A DNA stretch of 64,000 nt, from contig MSHL01000042.1 in assembly GCA_001941135.1 (NCBI GenBank), positions 1-64,000 on the forward strand. The letters are read 5' to 3'. Source of the stretch: Ruminococcus sp. Zagget11. GTDB lineage: Bacteria; Bacillota; Clostridia; Oscillospirales; Ruminococcaceae. Shown in pieces: positions 51,092 through 61,103 of this stretch. Each line of letters starts with the position of its first letter. Position 1 is the stretch's first letter. The notes beneath the pieces are model-generated. The model did no database searches, was not told where the DNA came from, and was given only the letters and a program-made list of their open reading frames with translations. A program made the translations under genes and the position numbers.

Positions 51092-51934
51092 ATGGATGAG
51101 GTTATGAAAAAGCAGCTGGAAGCTACAGCTGTTAAGGTGAGAATGGGGATTATCGAGGGGGTTTATAACGCTAAATCCGGACATCCCGGCGGTTCTCTTT
51201 CCGTTGCCGATGTTCTGACATATCTCTATTTCGCAAGAATGCACGTTGACCCCAAGGACCCCAAGAAGCCCGACAGGGATCGCCTTGTTCTTTCAAAGGG
51301 TCACACCGCCCCCGCACTTTACTCCGTGCTTGCACAGAGGGGCTTTTTCGAGGTTGAGGAGCTTAAAACCCTGAGAAAAATCGGCTCACGCCTCCAAGGT
51401 CACCCCGACATGAAGTATATTCCCGGAGTTGACATGAGCTCGGGATCACTGGGTCAGGGCATATCCTGCGCAGTGGGAATGGCTCTTTCGGGTAAGATTT
51501 CCTGCGACAGCTACAGAGTTTACGCAGTTCTGGGCGATGGCGAGCTTGAAGAGGGTCAGGTTTGGGAGGCTGCTATGTTTGCCGCCCACAACAAGCTTGA
51601 TAATCTTACCGCTGTTGTAGACAACAACGGGCTCCAGATAGACGGAAAAATCACCGATGTATGCTCCCCTATGCCTATTACCGATAAGTTTGCGGCTTTC
51701 GGCTGGCACGTTATCATAGCTGATGCACATGACTTCGATTCCCTTGAAAAGGCATTTGACGAGGCTGAATCGGTTGTGGGACAGCCCAGCGTGATTGTTC
51801 AGACATCCGTCAAGGGCAAGGGCGTTTCATTTATGGAAAATCAAGTTGGCTGGCATGGTACTGCGCCGAATGCGGAGCAGTATGCACAGGCAATGAGTGA
51901 GCTTCAAGCACAGCTTGACAGCATAGAGCAGTAA
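51092..51934 (+). CDS. Transketolase, N-terminal (TPP-binding) subunit
   Basis: GHPGGSLSVADVLTYLYFARM, LSKGHTAPALY, LGDGELEEGQVWEAAMFAAHNKLDNLTAVVDNNGLQ. Confidence 0.95.
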   Translation: MDEVMKKQLEATAVKVRMGIIEGVYNAKSGHPGGSLSVADVLTYLYFARMHVDPKDPKKPDRDRLVLSKGHTAPALYSVLAQRGFFEVEELKTLRKIGSRLQGHPDMKYIPGVDMSSGSLGQGISCAVGMALSGKISCDSYRVYAVLGDGELEEGQVWEAAMFAAHNKLDNLTAVVDNNGLQIDGKITDVCSPMPITDKFAAFGWHVIIADAHDFDSLEKAFDEAESVVGQPSVIVQTSVKGKGVSFMENQVGWHGTAPNAEQYAQAMSELQAQLDSIEQ

Positions 51935-51954
51935 TGGAATAGGAGTGAAATACA

Positions 51955-52902
51955 ATGGCTGATATAGTAAAAAAGGCAACGAGAGAGAGCTACGGCGAGG
52001 CTCTTGCGGAGCTTAGCGAGGTTTATCCCGACCTTATCGTCCTTGATGCCGATCTTGCGGCTGCAACAAAAACGGGAATTTTCAAAAAGGCTTGTCCCGA
52101 ACGTTTCTACGACTGCGGTATAGCCGAGGCTAATATGATGGGTATTGCCGCGGGTCTTGCAGCTACGGGCAAGAAGGTTTTTGCCAGCTCCTTTGCAATG
52201 TTTGCCGCAGGGCGTGCGTTTGAGCAGGTCAGAAACTCCATAGGCTATCCCCACCTTAATGTAAAAATCGGCGCTACTCACGCAGGTATATCCGTTGGTG
52301 AGGACGGTGCAACACACCAGTGCAACGAGGATATTGCCCTTATGCGTACAATCCCCGGAATGGTTGTTATTAACCCTGCCGACCATGTTGAGGCAAAGGC
52401 TGCGGTTAAGGCTGCACTGGAATATGAAGGACCTGTTTATCTGCGATTCGGCAGACTTGCCGTTCCCGTATTCAACGATGAAAGCACATACAAGTTTGAA
52501 ATGGGCAAGGGCGTACAGCTTAAGGACGGCAGCGATGTTACGATTATCGCTACGGGTCTTATGGTAAACGAGGCAATGGGTGCTGCCGAAAAGCTTTCCT
52601 CCGAGGGCATAAGCGCAAGAGTTATCAACATTCACACCATAAAGCCTATTGACAGAGAAATCATTACAAAGGCTGCCAAGGAAACAGGGGTTATCGTAAC
52701 CGCCGAGGAACACAGCGTTATAGGCGGTCTTGGCTCTGCCGTTGCCGAGGTTGTAACGGAAACCGCTCCCGTACCTGTAATCAAGGTTGGCGTAAACGAT
52801 GTATTCGGGCATTCAGGTCCTGCCGTTGACCTGCTTAAGGAATTCGGACTTTCCGCCGACAATATTGCCGCAAAGGCAAAAGAGGCTGTTAAGCTGAAGT
52901 AA
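51955..52902 (+). CDS. Transketolase, C-terminal (pyrimidine-binding) subunit
   Basis: DADLAAATKTGIF, FYDCGIAEANMMGIAAGLAA, GATHQCNEDIALMR, transketolase_C domain. Confidence 0.95.
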   Translation: MADIVKKATRESYGEALAELSEVYPDLIVLDADLAAATKTGIFKKACPERFYDCGIAEANMMGIAAGLAATGKKVFASSFAMFAAGRAFEQVRNSIGYPHLNVKIGATHAGISVGEDGATHQCNEDIALMRTIPGMVVINPADHVEAKAAVKAALEYEGPVYLRFGRLAVPVFNDESTYKFEMGKGVQLKDGSDVTIIATGLMVNEAMGAAEKLSSEGISARVINIHTIKPIDREIITKAAKETGVIVTAEEHSVIGGLGSAVAEVVTETAPVPVIKVGVNDVFGHSGPAVDLLKEFGLSADNIAAKAKEAVKLK

Positions 52903-52919
52903 TTATTATCACATAAATT

Positions 52920-52962
52920 AATCCCTCACGCCGCTTTGCAATGCGGTGCGAGGGATTTTGCT
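52920..52962. terminator. Bidirectional intrinsic terminator between transketolase and antiporter genes
   Basis: AATCCCTCacGCCGC-tttgcaat-GCGGtgcGAGGGATTTT hairpin between convergent genes. Confidence 0.75.
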
Positions 52963-52975
52963 TTGTATTTTTTCA

Positions 52976-54197
52976 TTAACCTATGCTTATGGGTTCCGCC
53001 TTTGTCTGCGCTTCGAAATTGGGTGAACTTTTTTCCTTAAAGACAAGCTTTAGGAGTATCGGTGTAATTACCGTGGTCACTACAACCATTATAACCACAG
53101 GCGCGAAAAAATCATCATTCATAAGTCCGACAGCCTCGCCCTTGTTAGCTACGATAAGAGCAACCTCGCCTCTTGAAATCATTCCTACGCCGATTTGCAG
53201 GGATTCCTTTCCGCTGTAGTGACATAGCTTTGCGCCCAGTCCGCAGCCGATAACCTTTGTAAGTGCCGCAACAACGCAAAGCAGAACCGTCAGAACCACT
53301 ATTCTCATACTCATTTGGGGCAGCTCGACCTTTAATCCGATGCTTGCAAAGAATATAGGTGACAGGAGCATATATGAAAGGGTATCAACACGCTTCTCCA
53401 CATAGTCGGATTTCTTTGTTCCGGAAAGTGCAAGTCCCGCAAAGAACGCACCTGTAATATCCGCAACTCCGAAAAATTCCTCCGCGCAATAAGAAAGCGC
53501 AAGACAGAATGCAAAGCTTATTACCACGTATCTTCTAAGCTTTACGGGACTGGAATCCGACCATTTTTTGAATGCATAATGATAGCCCACGGCCGCTATC
53601 GCAGTAAACAGGAAAAATCCCAATATTTTCAGCAGAACCATCCCGATGCCCGCAGCGTCAACGCCGCCGCTGCCAAGGCTTATAACCAGCGTAAGACAGA
53701 TAATACCCAGTATATCATCGATAATCGCAGCACCCAGTATAGCATTTCCCGCAGGGGTATTAAGCTTACCCATCTCCTTGAGGGTTTCAACGGTAATGCT
53801 TACGGAGGTTGCGGTAAGGATTATGCCGATAAAGATATTTTGCAGCATGAAATTGTCAAGCGAACTGTCATTGTAAAAGTATGCCACCGCAAATCCGCCA
53901 AGCAGAGGGACTATTACCCCGATTAGAGCTATCACAAAGGTAGCTTTACCGCACCTGCGCAGCTCGCTTATATCCGTACCCAAGCCTGCGGTGAACATAA
54001 GCACGATAACGCCTATTTCGGACAGATTTGAAAGCATTTCAGTGTTCTGAACCCAGCCCAAGCAGGCAGGTCCCAAAACAACTCCGGCAATAAGCGCGCC
54101 AACAACCTGCGGCAGCTTTACCACTTTGGAAAAAAAGCCCTAAAACCTTTGTGCCCAGCAAAATAAGCACAATTGACATAAGATATGTATAATCCAT
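52976..54197 (-). pseudogene. CPA2-family Na+/H+ (K+/H+) antiporter, frameshifted near N-terminus
   Basis: Start MDYTYLMSIVLILLGTKVLGLFF in one frame and (S)K(V)VKLPQVVGALIAGVVLGPACLGW... in the next; frames join if the T7 run (A7 on plus, 54130-54136) is T8. Confidence 0.8.
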
Positions 54198-54742
54198 AAA
54201 AAAGATTCTCTCCTCCAAAAAAACATAACAACCTATTTTTTTACCAAACGGCATTATAGCACAATAAACAAGGATTTTCAAGTATTTTTGATGCTTTTTC
54301 ATAAATTTTTGTTGTTTTGTTGTAATTTTTCAAATGGTAAAATAGAATTATTATTTAATTTCACAAGCGTATATTTACTGTGCAAATTATTGGCAATACT
54401 CCCTGATGAAACGGTGATTTTTTAGTGAAAATAGCTATATTTCATATGCGCTTCAAGACTTTTTTAAGAAAAGATGTTTATAATATGGATTATAGAAGCT
54501 CCCCGCCTTAAAAGTTGATAGAAAGGATGTCAGATATGAAAGACTATACCACCACTAAAATCATGTTCATAGCTTTTGCTCTGCTGTCAGACAGCATATC
54601 AGAAGCAGAAAGTCCGACAGACAATTCCGATTTTCAGCTTAACGGTCATATTTCTCACAATTCAACCCTATGTCACAAAGGGCACAGCGGAAGAAAACAC
54701 ATATTTATGACACTGTATACCTGATTTCAAGATATAGAAAGG

Positions 54743-54773
54743 GCTGCACTCCCGCATATGGCGAGGGTGCAGC
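54743..54773. terminator. Hairpin downstream of EAL gene
   Basis: GCTGCAC...GTGCAGC stem with partially paired interior, 3' side followed by TATATTT. Confidence 0.5.
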
Positions 54774-54807
54774 TATATTTGTATTTATTTGGGCGGCGTA
54801 CCTGCCG

Positions 54808-56469
54808 TTATGCCTCCATAGGCGGGAAAACCATCTTTTCAAAAGCATCTATATCAATAGGCCTTGAATAGTAAAAGCCTTGAGCCACATTACAGCTGCA
54901 GCTGCAAAGGAAATCAGCCTGCTCCTTAGTTTCCACACCCTCTGCCACAAGTCCCAGTCCGATATCCTTGGACATGGATATTGTGTGAGAAATAATCTTC
55001 TTTCCTCTGTCGGAAAGCATAAACTCGTTGAGGAACTCCTTATCGATTTTGATGATGTCAAAGGGCGTGCTCTTGAGCATATTCAGTGTGGAATATCCGG
55101 AGCCGAAATCGTCCATAAGCAGCATATAGCCGCGCTCCTTAAGGCTCTTTATCATATTTTCCGCATTGATATTGTCAATGGTTTCGGTTATCTCTATTTC
55201 AAGCAGGCGCTTGTCAAGTCCGTACTTCTCGATAAGCCTGTCAAAGGTAGCTATAAACCTGTTGTTTTTAAGGTGTATCCTCGACACATTCACGGACACA
55301 GGTATGGGAGATAAGCCGAAATCTATCCATTTGCGCAGCAGACTGCAAACTCTCTCCCAGACAAATTCATCAGGCTTTATAATAAAACCGTTCTGCTCGA
55401 ATATGGGGACAAAATCGCCGGGAGAAATAATGTCCTTTTCGGGATGAATCCAACGTACAAGTGCCTCTGCACCAACTATTTCCTCGGTAGCTATGCTGTA
55501 CTTGGGTTGGAGATATACGGTAAACTCCCCCGCTTCAAGGGCGTACTCCATTCTCTCCTCCACCATATGACGCATATTGACGCTTTCAAAAAGGCTCTCC
55601 GAGAAATATCCCACATTCTGAAGGGCATTTCCCTTTATGCTTTATCTTGCCATAGATGCACAGTCGCACATCGTCCTTACGGATACGGATTTATCCTCGG
55701 CAATATAGACACCGAAAGCATATCTCAGCCGTATACCGTCACATTCGCTTATATCGTTTTCTATGTTATAAACAATGCGCTCAACATCGGACATACCGTT
55801 AAATACCGCTGCCACAAGGAATATATCCGCCGACATACGGAAATGCACACAGCTATCCCCGCACATCTCGTCCAGCTTGCGGGAAACATAGTCCAGAACT
55901 TCATTTCCCTCTTTTTCGGAATATTGAGTATTAATATACTTGAAATTAACTATATCAAACTGTACGAGTACAACTCTTTGAGCGCCGCATGAATCTATAA
56001 GCGCTCTGATATCCTCAAGGTAATCGGCTTGACTTTTGCCTACTCCGTGAATTTGCAGCGCCCTTACCTTCATAATTTCTGAGGGAGTCATAAAGTGCAT
56101 TCTGCCCACTATGCTTTCGGGATTATTGTCATCGCCGCAATAAACCATACAGGTAAGGCGAACCCATCTTACCATATCATCGAGGATAATTCTGAACTCA
56201 ATCTTGTATCTGTTTTCCCTAAGGGCAAAATCGTCAGACACCGGCTCTTTCAGGGAAATAAGCTCTCTGCAAAAGGCAGCCGCCATTGCCCTGTCATCAT
56301 CGATAATATTTTTGGCGAAAACAATCTGTGACAACGGTTCCTTATCTTCGGACAGAAAACCGCCCACTGCGTCGGTATGTGCTATATAATACTCATCACT
56401 GTTAAGGCTGCTCACAAAAGTACATTCTAATCTGCCTGTACATTTTTCAATGATTTCATTCATGCCCAT
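54808..56469 (-). pseudogene. GGDEF-EAL protein interrupted by one in-frame TAA (or split into two ORFs)
   Basis: ORF 55642-56469 (PAS-like + degenerate GGDEF: FRMSADIFLVAAVF) ends ...CDCASMAR*; same frame continues SIKGNALQNVGYFSESLFESV...AEALVRW...EITET...DDFGSGYSTLN...KIDKEFL...AEGVET (EAL) in ORF 54808-55614. Confidence 0.8.
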
Positions 56470-56697
56470 TCGTTAATCACCCGTCTTTACCAATGGTTAA
56501 GGTATATGAAGATAGCTCGACCGATAAAGGATAATATCTATCCACACTAAGTATAGCACTAATTTCAGACTATTTCAAGCTAAATTAAAATAATTTTCAA
56601 TTAATACGATATTTGGCACAGAATATTTATGCAAATTTAACAATTGACAATCGCTAAAAGGCAATTCTCAAATTATGCCACTGTATCAGCATTACCC

Positions 56698-56726
56698 TTG
56701 ACAAGCATTTTAAAGAATGTTATAAT
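56698..56726 (+). promoter_or_regulatory. Consensus sigma-A promoter upstream of TIM-barrel gene
   Basis: TTGACA-17-TATAAT. Confidence 0.75.
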
Positions 56727-56759
56727 GAAAACACATTTTCGGGAGGATGGTGAACAGAG

Positions 56760-57605
56760 TTGCACGAAATATTATGCTCCACCGGCTGTCTTGTGGGCAG
56801 ACCAAACGGAAGAAATCACAGGATAATAACAGAATATGCCCCCTATATTCACTGCGATGGCTTTGAATTTATGATATATGATACATGGTACGACAGCCTT
56901 GACAGCATTACCGCCGAGCTGGCTGACAGCGGTATTCCCTTTCGTGTCGTTCACTGCGATAAGAAAATAGGGGAGCTTATTTCACAGGGTGATGATAAGC
57001 AGGGGCTTGCGCTTTTTGAAACAAACTGCCGTGCCGCTGCCGCACTGGGTGCAAAAACTCTTGTGCTGCACCTTTGGAACGGACTTATCTCCGATTCCCA
57101 TATGGACAAGTGCGTTGAGGCTTACCCGAAGCTTTGGAAAATCGCCGAGGACTGCGGCGAAACTCTGACTGTGGAAAATGTTGTATGCAATGTACATTCC
57201 CCCATGTCAAACCTTAGGCTGCTTCATGAGGAATATCCTCAAATACCGTTTACCTTTGATACAAAAATGGCTGAATTTCACAACGAGCTGTCCGATGCTT
57301 TCAGCGATGAAAACCGCTGGCTGTGGGATGAAAGACATATTAAGCATATGCATATAAACGATTACGACGGCGGTTATATGGACTGGAGCAGTCTGAAAAC
57401 CCCGCAAATCGGCGAGGGACATATTGATTTCACCGCATTTTTTGAAAATCTTACCCAATTTGATTACACAGGCGATTATACAATAGAGGCAACTTCATTT
57501 CTCCCAAGCGGCGAAATAGACCTTATTTCACTGAACAAAAGCCTTGACAGGGTCAGGGAATATGTAAGGCTAAGCGAGGACAAATACGGGAGTATTCGGG
57601 AGTAA
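56760..57605 (+). CDS. Xylose isomerase-like TIM-barrel (sugar phosphate isomerase/epimerase) protein (TTG start)
   Basis: LVLHLWNG, LTVENVVCNVHSP, FTFDTKMAEFH, HMHINDYDGGYMDW, GEGHIDFTAFFENLTQFDYTGDYTIE. Confidence 0.85.
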   Translation: MHEILCSTGCLVGRPNGRNHRIITEYAPYIHCDGFEFMIYDTWYDSLDSITAELADSGIPFRVVHCDKKIGELISQGDDKQGLALFETNCRAAAALGAKTLVLHLWNGLISDSHMDKCVEAYPKLWKIAEDCGETLTVENVVCNVHSPMSNLRLLHEEYPQIPFTFDTKMAEFHNELSDAFSDENRWLWDERHIKHMHINDYDGGYMDWSSLKTPQIGEGHIDFTAFFENLTQFDYTGDYTIEATSFLPSGEIDLISLNKSLDRVREYVRLSEDKYGSIRE

Positions 57606-57669
57606 TGCCTTGATTAAAAGGGCAATGGGGCTTTGACCGCTTAAAATTCCTTGAAATATATCGGTTTCA

Positions 57670-57701
57670 CAGCGTTTTTAATCGGAAAACGCTGTTTTTT
57701 T
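57670..57701 (+). terminator. Intrinsic terminator
   Basis: CAGCGTTTT-taatcgg-AAAACGCTG followed by TTTTTTT. Confidence 0.85.
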
Positions 57702-57711
57702 CGTTAAACTC

Positions 57712-57740
57712 TTGAAAAATCCTTCAAGCTGTGGTATACT
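57712..57740 (+). promoter_or_regulatory. Sigma-A promoter of gatCAB
   Basis: TTGAAA-17-TATACT. Confidence 0.65.
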
Positions 57741-57805
57741 GTTAAGGAGATTTCATCGCTATACCTGCCGATGAGTATTATTTTTCGTGAAACGAGGTAG
57801 ATTTT

Positions 57806-58084
57806 ATGGATTTGGAAATGGTCAAGTATCTTGCAAAGCTGGGTAAGCTCAGCTTTACCGATGAAGAGCTTGAACAGGCTGTTAAGGATATGACGAGCAT
57901 TATTGAAATTATGGACACCATTAAGGAAATAGACATCACCTATGATCCCCTAAAGGATAATCACAACGTCTATCTCAAGGATCTCCGCAAGGACGAGGCT
58001 ATGCCGTCGCTTCCAACGGACAAGCTGCTTATGAATGCGGTAAACAGCGAAAGCTGCTTCGTTGTACCTAAGGTAGTAGAATAA
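57806..58084 (+). CDS. gatC: Asp-tRNA(Asn)/Glu-tRNA(Gln) amidotransferase subunit C
   Basis: VKYLAKLGKLSFTDEELEQAVKDMTSIIEIMDTIKEID; upstream of gatA. Confidence 0.93.
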   Translation: MDLEMVKYLAKLGKLSFTDEELEQAVKDMTSIIEIMDTIKEIDITYDPLKDNHNVYLKDLRKDEAMPSLPTDKLLMNAVNSESCFVVPKVVE

Positions 58085-58101
58085 AAGGAGCTGATAAAAA
58101 T

Positions 58102-59553
58102 ATGGACGTTACTTCACTCACTATAAAAGAACAGCACAAAATGCTGGATTCAAAGGAAATTTCCGCGGCGGAGCTTGCCAACTCTTACCTTGTGAGAATT
58201 GCGGAAAAGGAGCCCTCCGTTAAAAGCTATATAGCCGTTACCCCCGAAGCTGCGGCTAAGACTGCCGAGGCTGCGCAAAAGAAAATAGATGCAGGCGAAA
58301 GCACTCCCCTTTGCGGTATTCCCCTTGCAATTAAGGATAATATCTGCACCGACGGCATAAAAACAACCTGTGCTTCAAGAATGCTGGAAAATTTCATTCC
58401 GCCCTATAACGCTACCGTTATGGAAAAGCTGAATGCCGAAAACATCGTTATTCTGGGCAAAACCTCTATGGACGAATTTGCTATGGGCGGTTCAACCCAG
58501 ACCTCCGCATTTAAGAAAACACGCAACCCCTACAACACGGAAAGAGTGCCCGGCGGTTCATCGGGCGGCTCGGCTGCAGCTGTAAGCGCAAATCTCTGTA
58601 CCGCCGCTATCGGCTCGGACACAGGCGGCTCTATAAGACAGCCCTCCTCATTCTGCGGTGTAACAGGACTTAAACCCACCTACGGAAGAGTTTCCCGTTA
58701 CGGTCTTGTGGCTTTTGCAAGCTCCCTTGACCAAATAGGTCCTATAGCAAAATGCGCCGAGGACTGCGGTACTATTCTCAATGCAATTGCGGGCTACGAT
58801 TACCATGACGGCACCGTTTCCAAGCTGCCTGTAGATGACTATACCGCAAAAATAGGCATGGATATGAAGGGCGTTAAAATCGCCCTCCCTGCAGAATTTT
58901 ACGCACAGGGCATAGATGACGATGTAAAGACCGCCGTTCTCTCTGCCGCTCAAAAATACAAGGATATGGGTGCGGAAATAATAGATTGCAGTATGCCCTC
59001 GCTGAAATACGCCGTTGCCGCATACTACCTTATTTCCTCCGCCGAAGCGTCCTCCAATCTTTCCAGATATGACGGAATAAAGTACGGTCATCGCTCCGAT
59101 GTTTCCGGCAATTACAATGACCTTATTATCGCATCCAGAAGCGAGGGCTTCGGTGACGAGGTAAAGCGCCGTATTCTGCTTGGCAACTACGCCCTCTGCT
59201 CGGGATATTACGATGCGTACTACGGCAAGGCTATGGCGCTTAAACAGAAAATCCGCGAGGAATACACACAGATATTTGAAAAGTGCGATTTGGTGCTTAC
59301 TCCCACCGCTCCCACAGTGGCTTACGGCATAAACGAAAATATTGACGATCCCGCAAAGATGTATCAGGCGGATATATGCACCGTAACGGTAAACATCGCA
59401 TCTCTCCCCGCTATTTCCACAACCTGCGGCTACAATGGGGACGGTATGCCTATCGGTATGTCGCTTATCGGCAAAATGTGGGACGAAGCTACGGTTATCG
59501 GTGCGGCTGATGCCTTTGAAAAGACGTTTACCCGCACAGAGCCTAAGATATAA
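58102..59553 (+). CDS. gatA: Asp-tRNA(Asn)/Glu-tRNA(Gln) amidotransferase subunit A
   Basis: Amidase signature GGSSGGSAAAVSANLCTAAIGSDTGGSIRQPSSFCGVTGLKPTYGRVSRYGL. Confidence 0.98.
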   Translation: MDVTSLTIKEQHKMLDSKEISAAELANSYLVRIAEKEPSVKSYIAVTPEAAAKTAEAAQKKIDAGESTPLCGIPLAIKDNICTDGIKTTCASRMLENFIPPYNATVMEKLNAENIVILGKTSMDEFAMGGSTQTSAFKKTRNPYNTERVPGGSSGGSAAAVSANLCTAAIGSDTGGSIRQPSSFCGVTGLKPTYGRVSRYGLVAFASSLDQIGPIAKCAEDCGTILNAIAGYDYHDGTVSKLPVDDYTAKIGMDMKGVKIALPAEFYAQGIDDDVKTAVLSAAQKYKDMGAEIIDCSMPSLKYAVAAYYLISSAEASSNLSRYDGIKYGHRSDVSGNYNDLIIASRSEGFGDEVKRRILLGNYALCSGYYDAYYGKAMALKQKIREEYTQIFEKCDLVLTPTAPTVAYGINENIDDPAKMYQADICTVTVNIASLPAISTTCGYNGDGMPIGMSLIGKMWDEATVIGAADAFEKTFTRTEPKI

Positions 59554-59568
59554 GGGAGGTTTTCGGTT

Positions 59569-61020
59569 ATGTCATCATATATTCCCGTAATAGGACTTGA
59601 AATACACTCGGAGCTGCTTACAAAATCAAAGGTTTTCTGTACCTGCTCCGCTGAATTCGGCGGCGATAAGAACAGCCGCTGCTGCCCCGTTTGCTCCGGT
59701 ATGCCCGGAACACTGCCCATTATCAACCAAACCGCCGTTGAATATGCGGTAAAGGCAGGCTATGCGCTGGGCTGCTCCATTAACAAATTTTCCGTATTTG
59801 ACAGAAAAAACTATTTTTACCCCGATCTGCCAAAGGCGTACCAAATTTCACAGCTCAATCTGCCCCTTTGCATAAACGGTCTCGTACCTATCGAGTATGA
59901 GGAGGACGGCGTAAAGAAGTCCAAAAATATAAGAATTAACCGTATTCACTTGGAGGAGGACGCAGGAAAGCTTATTCATGACGATTTAAACGGCGTTTCC
60001 CTTGCGGACTATAACCGCTGCGGTATTCCTCTTATTGAGATAGTTACCGAGCCGGATATTGGCTCCGCCGAGGAGGCACGGTGCTTTGTGGAGAAGATTG
60101 CACTGCTGCTGCAATATGTGGGGGTTTCCGACTGTAAGATGGAACAAGGCTCTATCCGCTGTGATGTAAATATTTCCCTGATGAAGCCCACCGATACCGA
60201 GTTCGGCACAAGAGCGGAAATCAAGAACCTTAATTCCCTCAAGTCCATTTACAGAACCATTGAATTTGAAATTAAGCGCCAGTCAAGACTGCTTGACAGG
60301 GGCGAGCGTGTCGTCCAGGAAACAAGACGTTACGATGATAACAAGGGCGAAACCAGAACTATGAGAAGTAAAGAGGACGCCCACGATTACAAGTATTTCC
60401 CCGATCCCGATATTCTACAGGTAAACTTTACCGATGAGGATCTTGCAAGAATCAAAGGCTCTCTCCCCGAAATGCCTTACCAAAGACTGGAGCGCTACAT
60501 TTCCGCAGGTATTCAGGAGAAGGATGCAAAGATAATCGTCAACTCAAAACGCCTTTCCGACCTTTTTGACGACACGCTTAAGGTATACAACAACCCCAAG
60601 TCTGTTGCAAACTTCGTTATAGGCGAGCTTATGCGCCGCATTAATTTGGGCGAGATTGACCTTGAAAAGCTGAATTTCACCGCCGAGGAATTTGCAAAGG
60701 TAATAGAAATGGCGGACACCGAAAAGGTAAGCAAGGGCGATGCAAAGGAAATCTTCCGTGAAATGTCCGAAAAGGGCGGCTCTCCCGAGGAGATCGCCAA
60801 GGCAAGAGGTATGCTCATTGTCACAGATACGGGCAAGGTTCTTGAGGCTATCGACGAGGTAATTGCCGCCAACGAAAAGGCTGTAAATCAGTATGTCAGC
60901 GGAGATGTTAAGGTATTCGGATTCCTTATGGGACAATGCTCCAAGGCACTTAGAGGTTCCGCTACACCAAAGGTAATTAAGGAAGAGCTTGAGAAGAAGC
61001 TTAAAAGCCTTGTAGGATAA
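59569..61020 (+). CDS. gatB: Asp-tRNA(Asn)/Glu-tRNA(Gln) amidotransferase subunit B
   Basis: IGLEIHSELLTKSKVFC, RKNYFYPDLPKAYQISQ, RIHLEEDAGKL, KYFPDPDI. Confidence 0.98.
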   Translation: MSSYIPVIGLEIHSELLTKSKVFCTCSAEFGGDKNSRCCPVCSGMPGTLPIINQTAVEYAVKAGYALGCSINKFSVFDRKNYFYPDLPKAYQISQLNLPLCINGLVPIEYEEDGVKKSKNIRINRIHLEEDAGKLIHDDLNGVSLADYNRCGIPLIEIVTEPDIGSAEEARCFVEKIALLLQYVGVSDCKMEQGSIRCDVNISLMKPTDTEFGTRAEIKNLNSLKSIYRTIEFEIKRQSRLLDRGERVVQETRRYDDNKGETRTMRSKEDAHDYKYFPDPDILQVNFTDEDLARIKGSLPEMPYQRLERYISAGIQEKDAKIIVNSKRLSDLFDDTLKVYNNPKSVANFVIGELMRRINLGEIDLEKLNFTAEEFAKVIEMADTEKVSKGDAKEIFREMSEKGGSPEEIAKARGMLIVTDTGKVLEAIDEVIAANEKAVNQYVSGDVKVFGFLMGQCSKALRGSATPKVIKEELEKKLKSLVG

Positions 61021-61049
61021 AATACCATTTTCAAAATAAAGCAAAAATA

Positions 61050-61087
61050 CCGCAGACTGTCGTTAAAAGACAATCTGCGGATTTTTT
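61050..61087. terminator. Intrinsic terminator between gatB and galT
   Basis: CCGCAGACTGTC-gttaaaa-GACAATCTGCGG followed by ATTTTTT. Confidence 0.8.
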
Positions 61088-61103
61088 ATCATTGCTTTGC
61101 GGG

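Noticed and set aside
51092-52902. Transketolase gene broken into two ORFs
   Set aside because: Separate N- and C-terminal transketolase subunit genes are a common natural arrangement; each has its own RBS and intact termini.
54515-54724. 69-aa plus-strand ORF (MIERMSDMKDYTTTKIMF...) upstream of the hairpin at 54743
   Set aside because: Has a weak SD-like sequence but no recognisable domain; could be real but is not supportable from the sequence alone.
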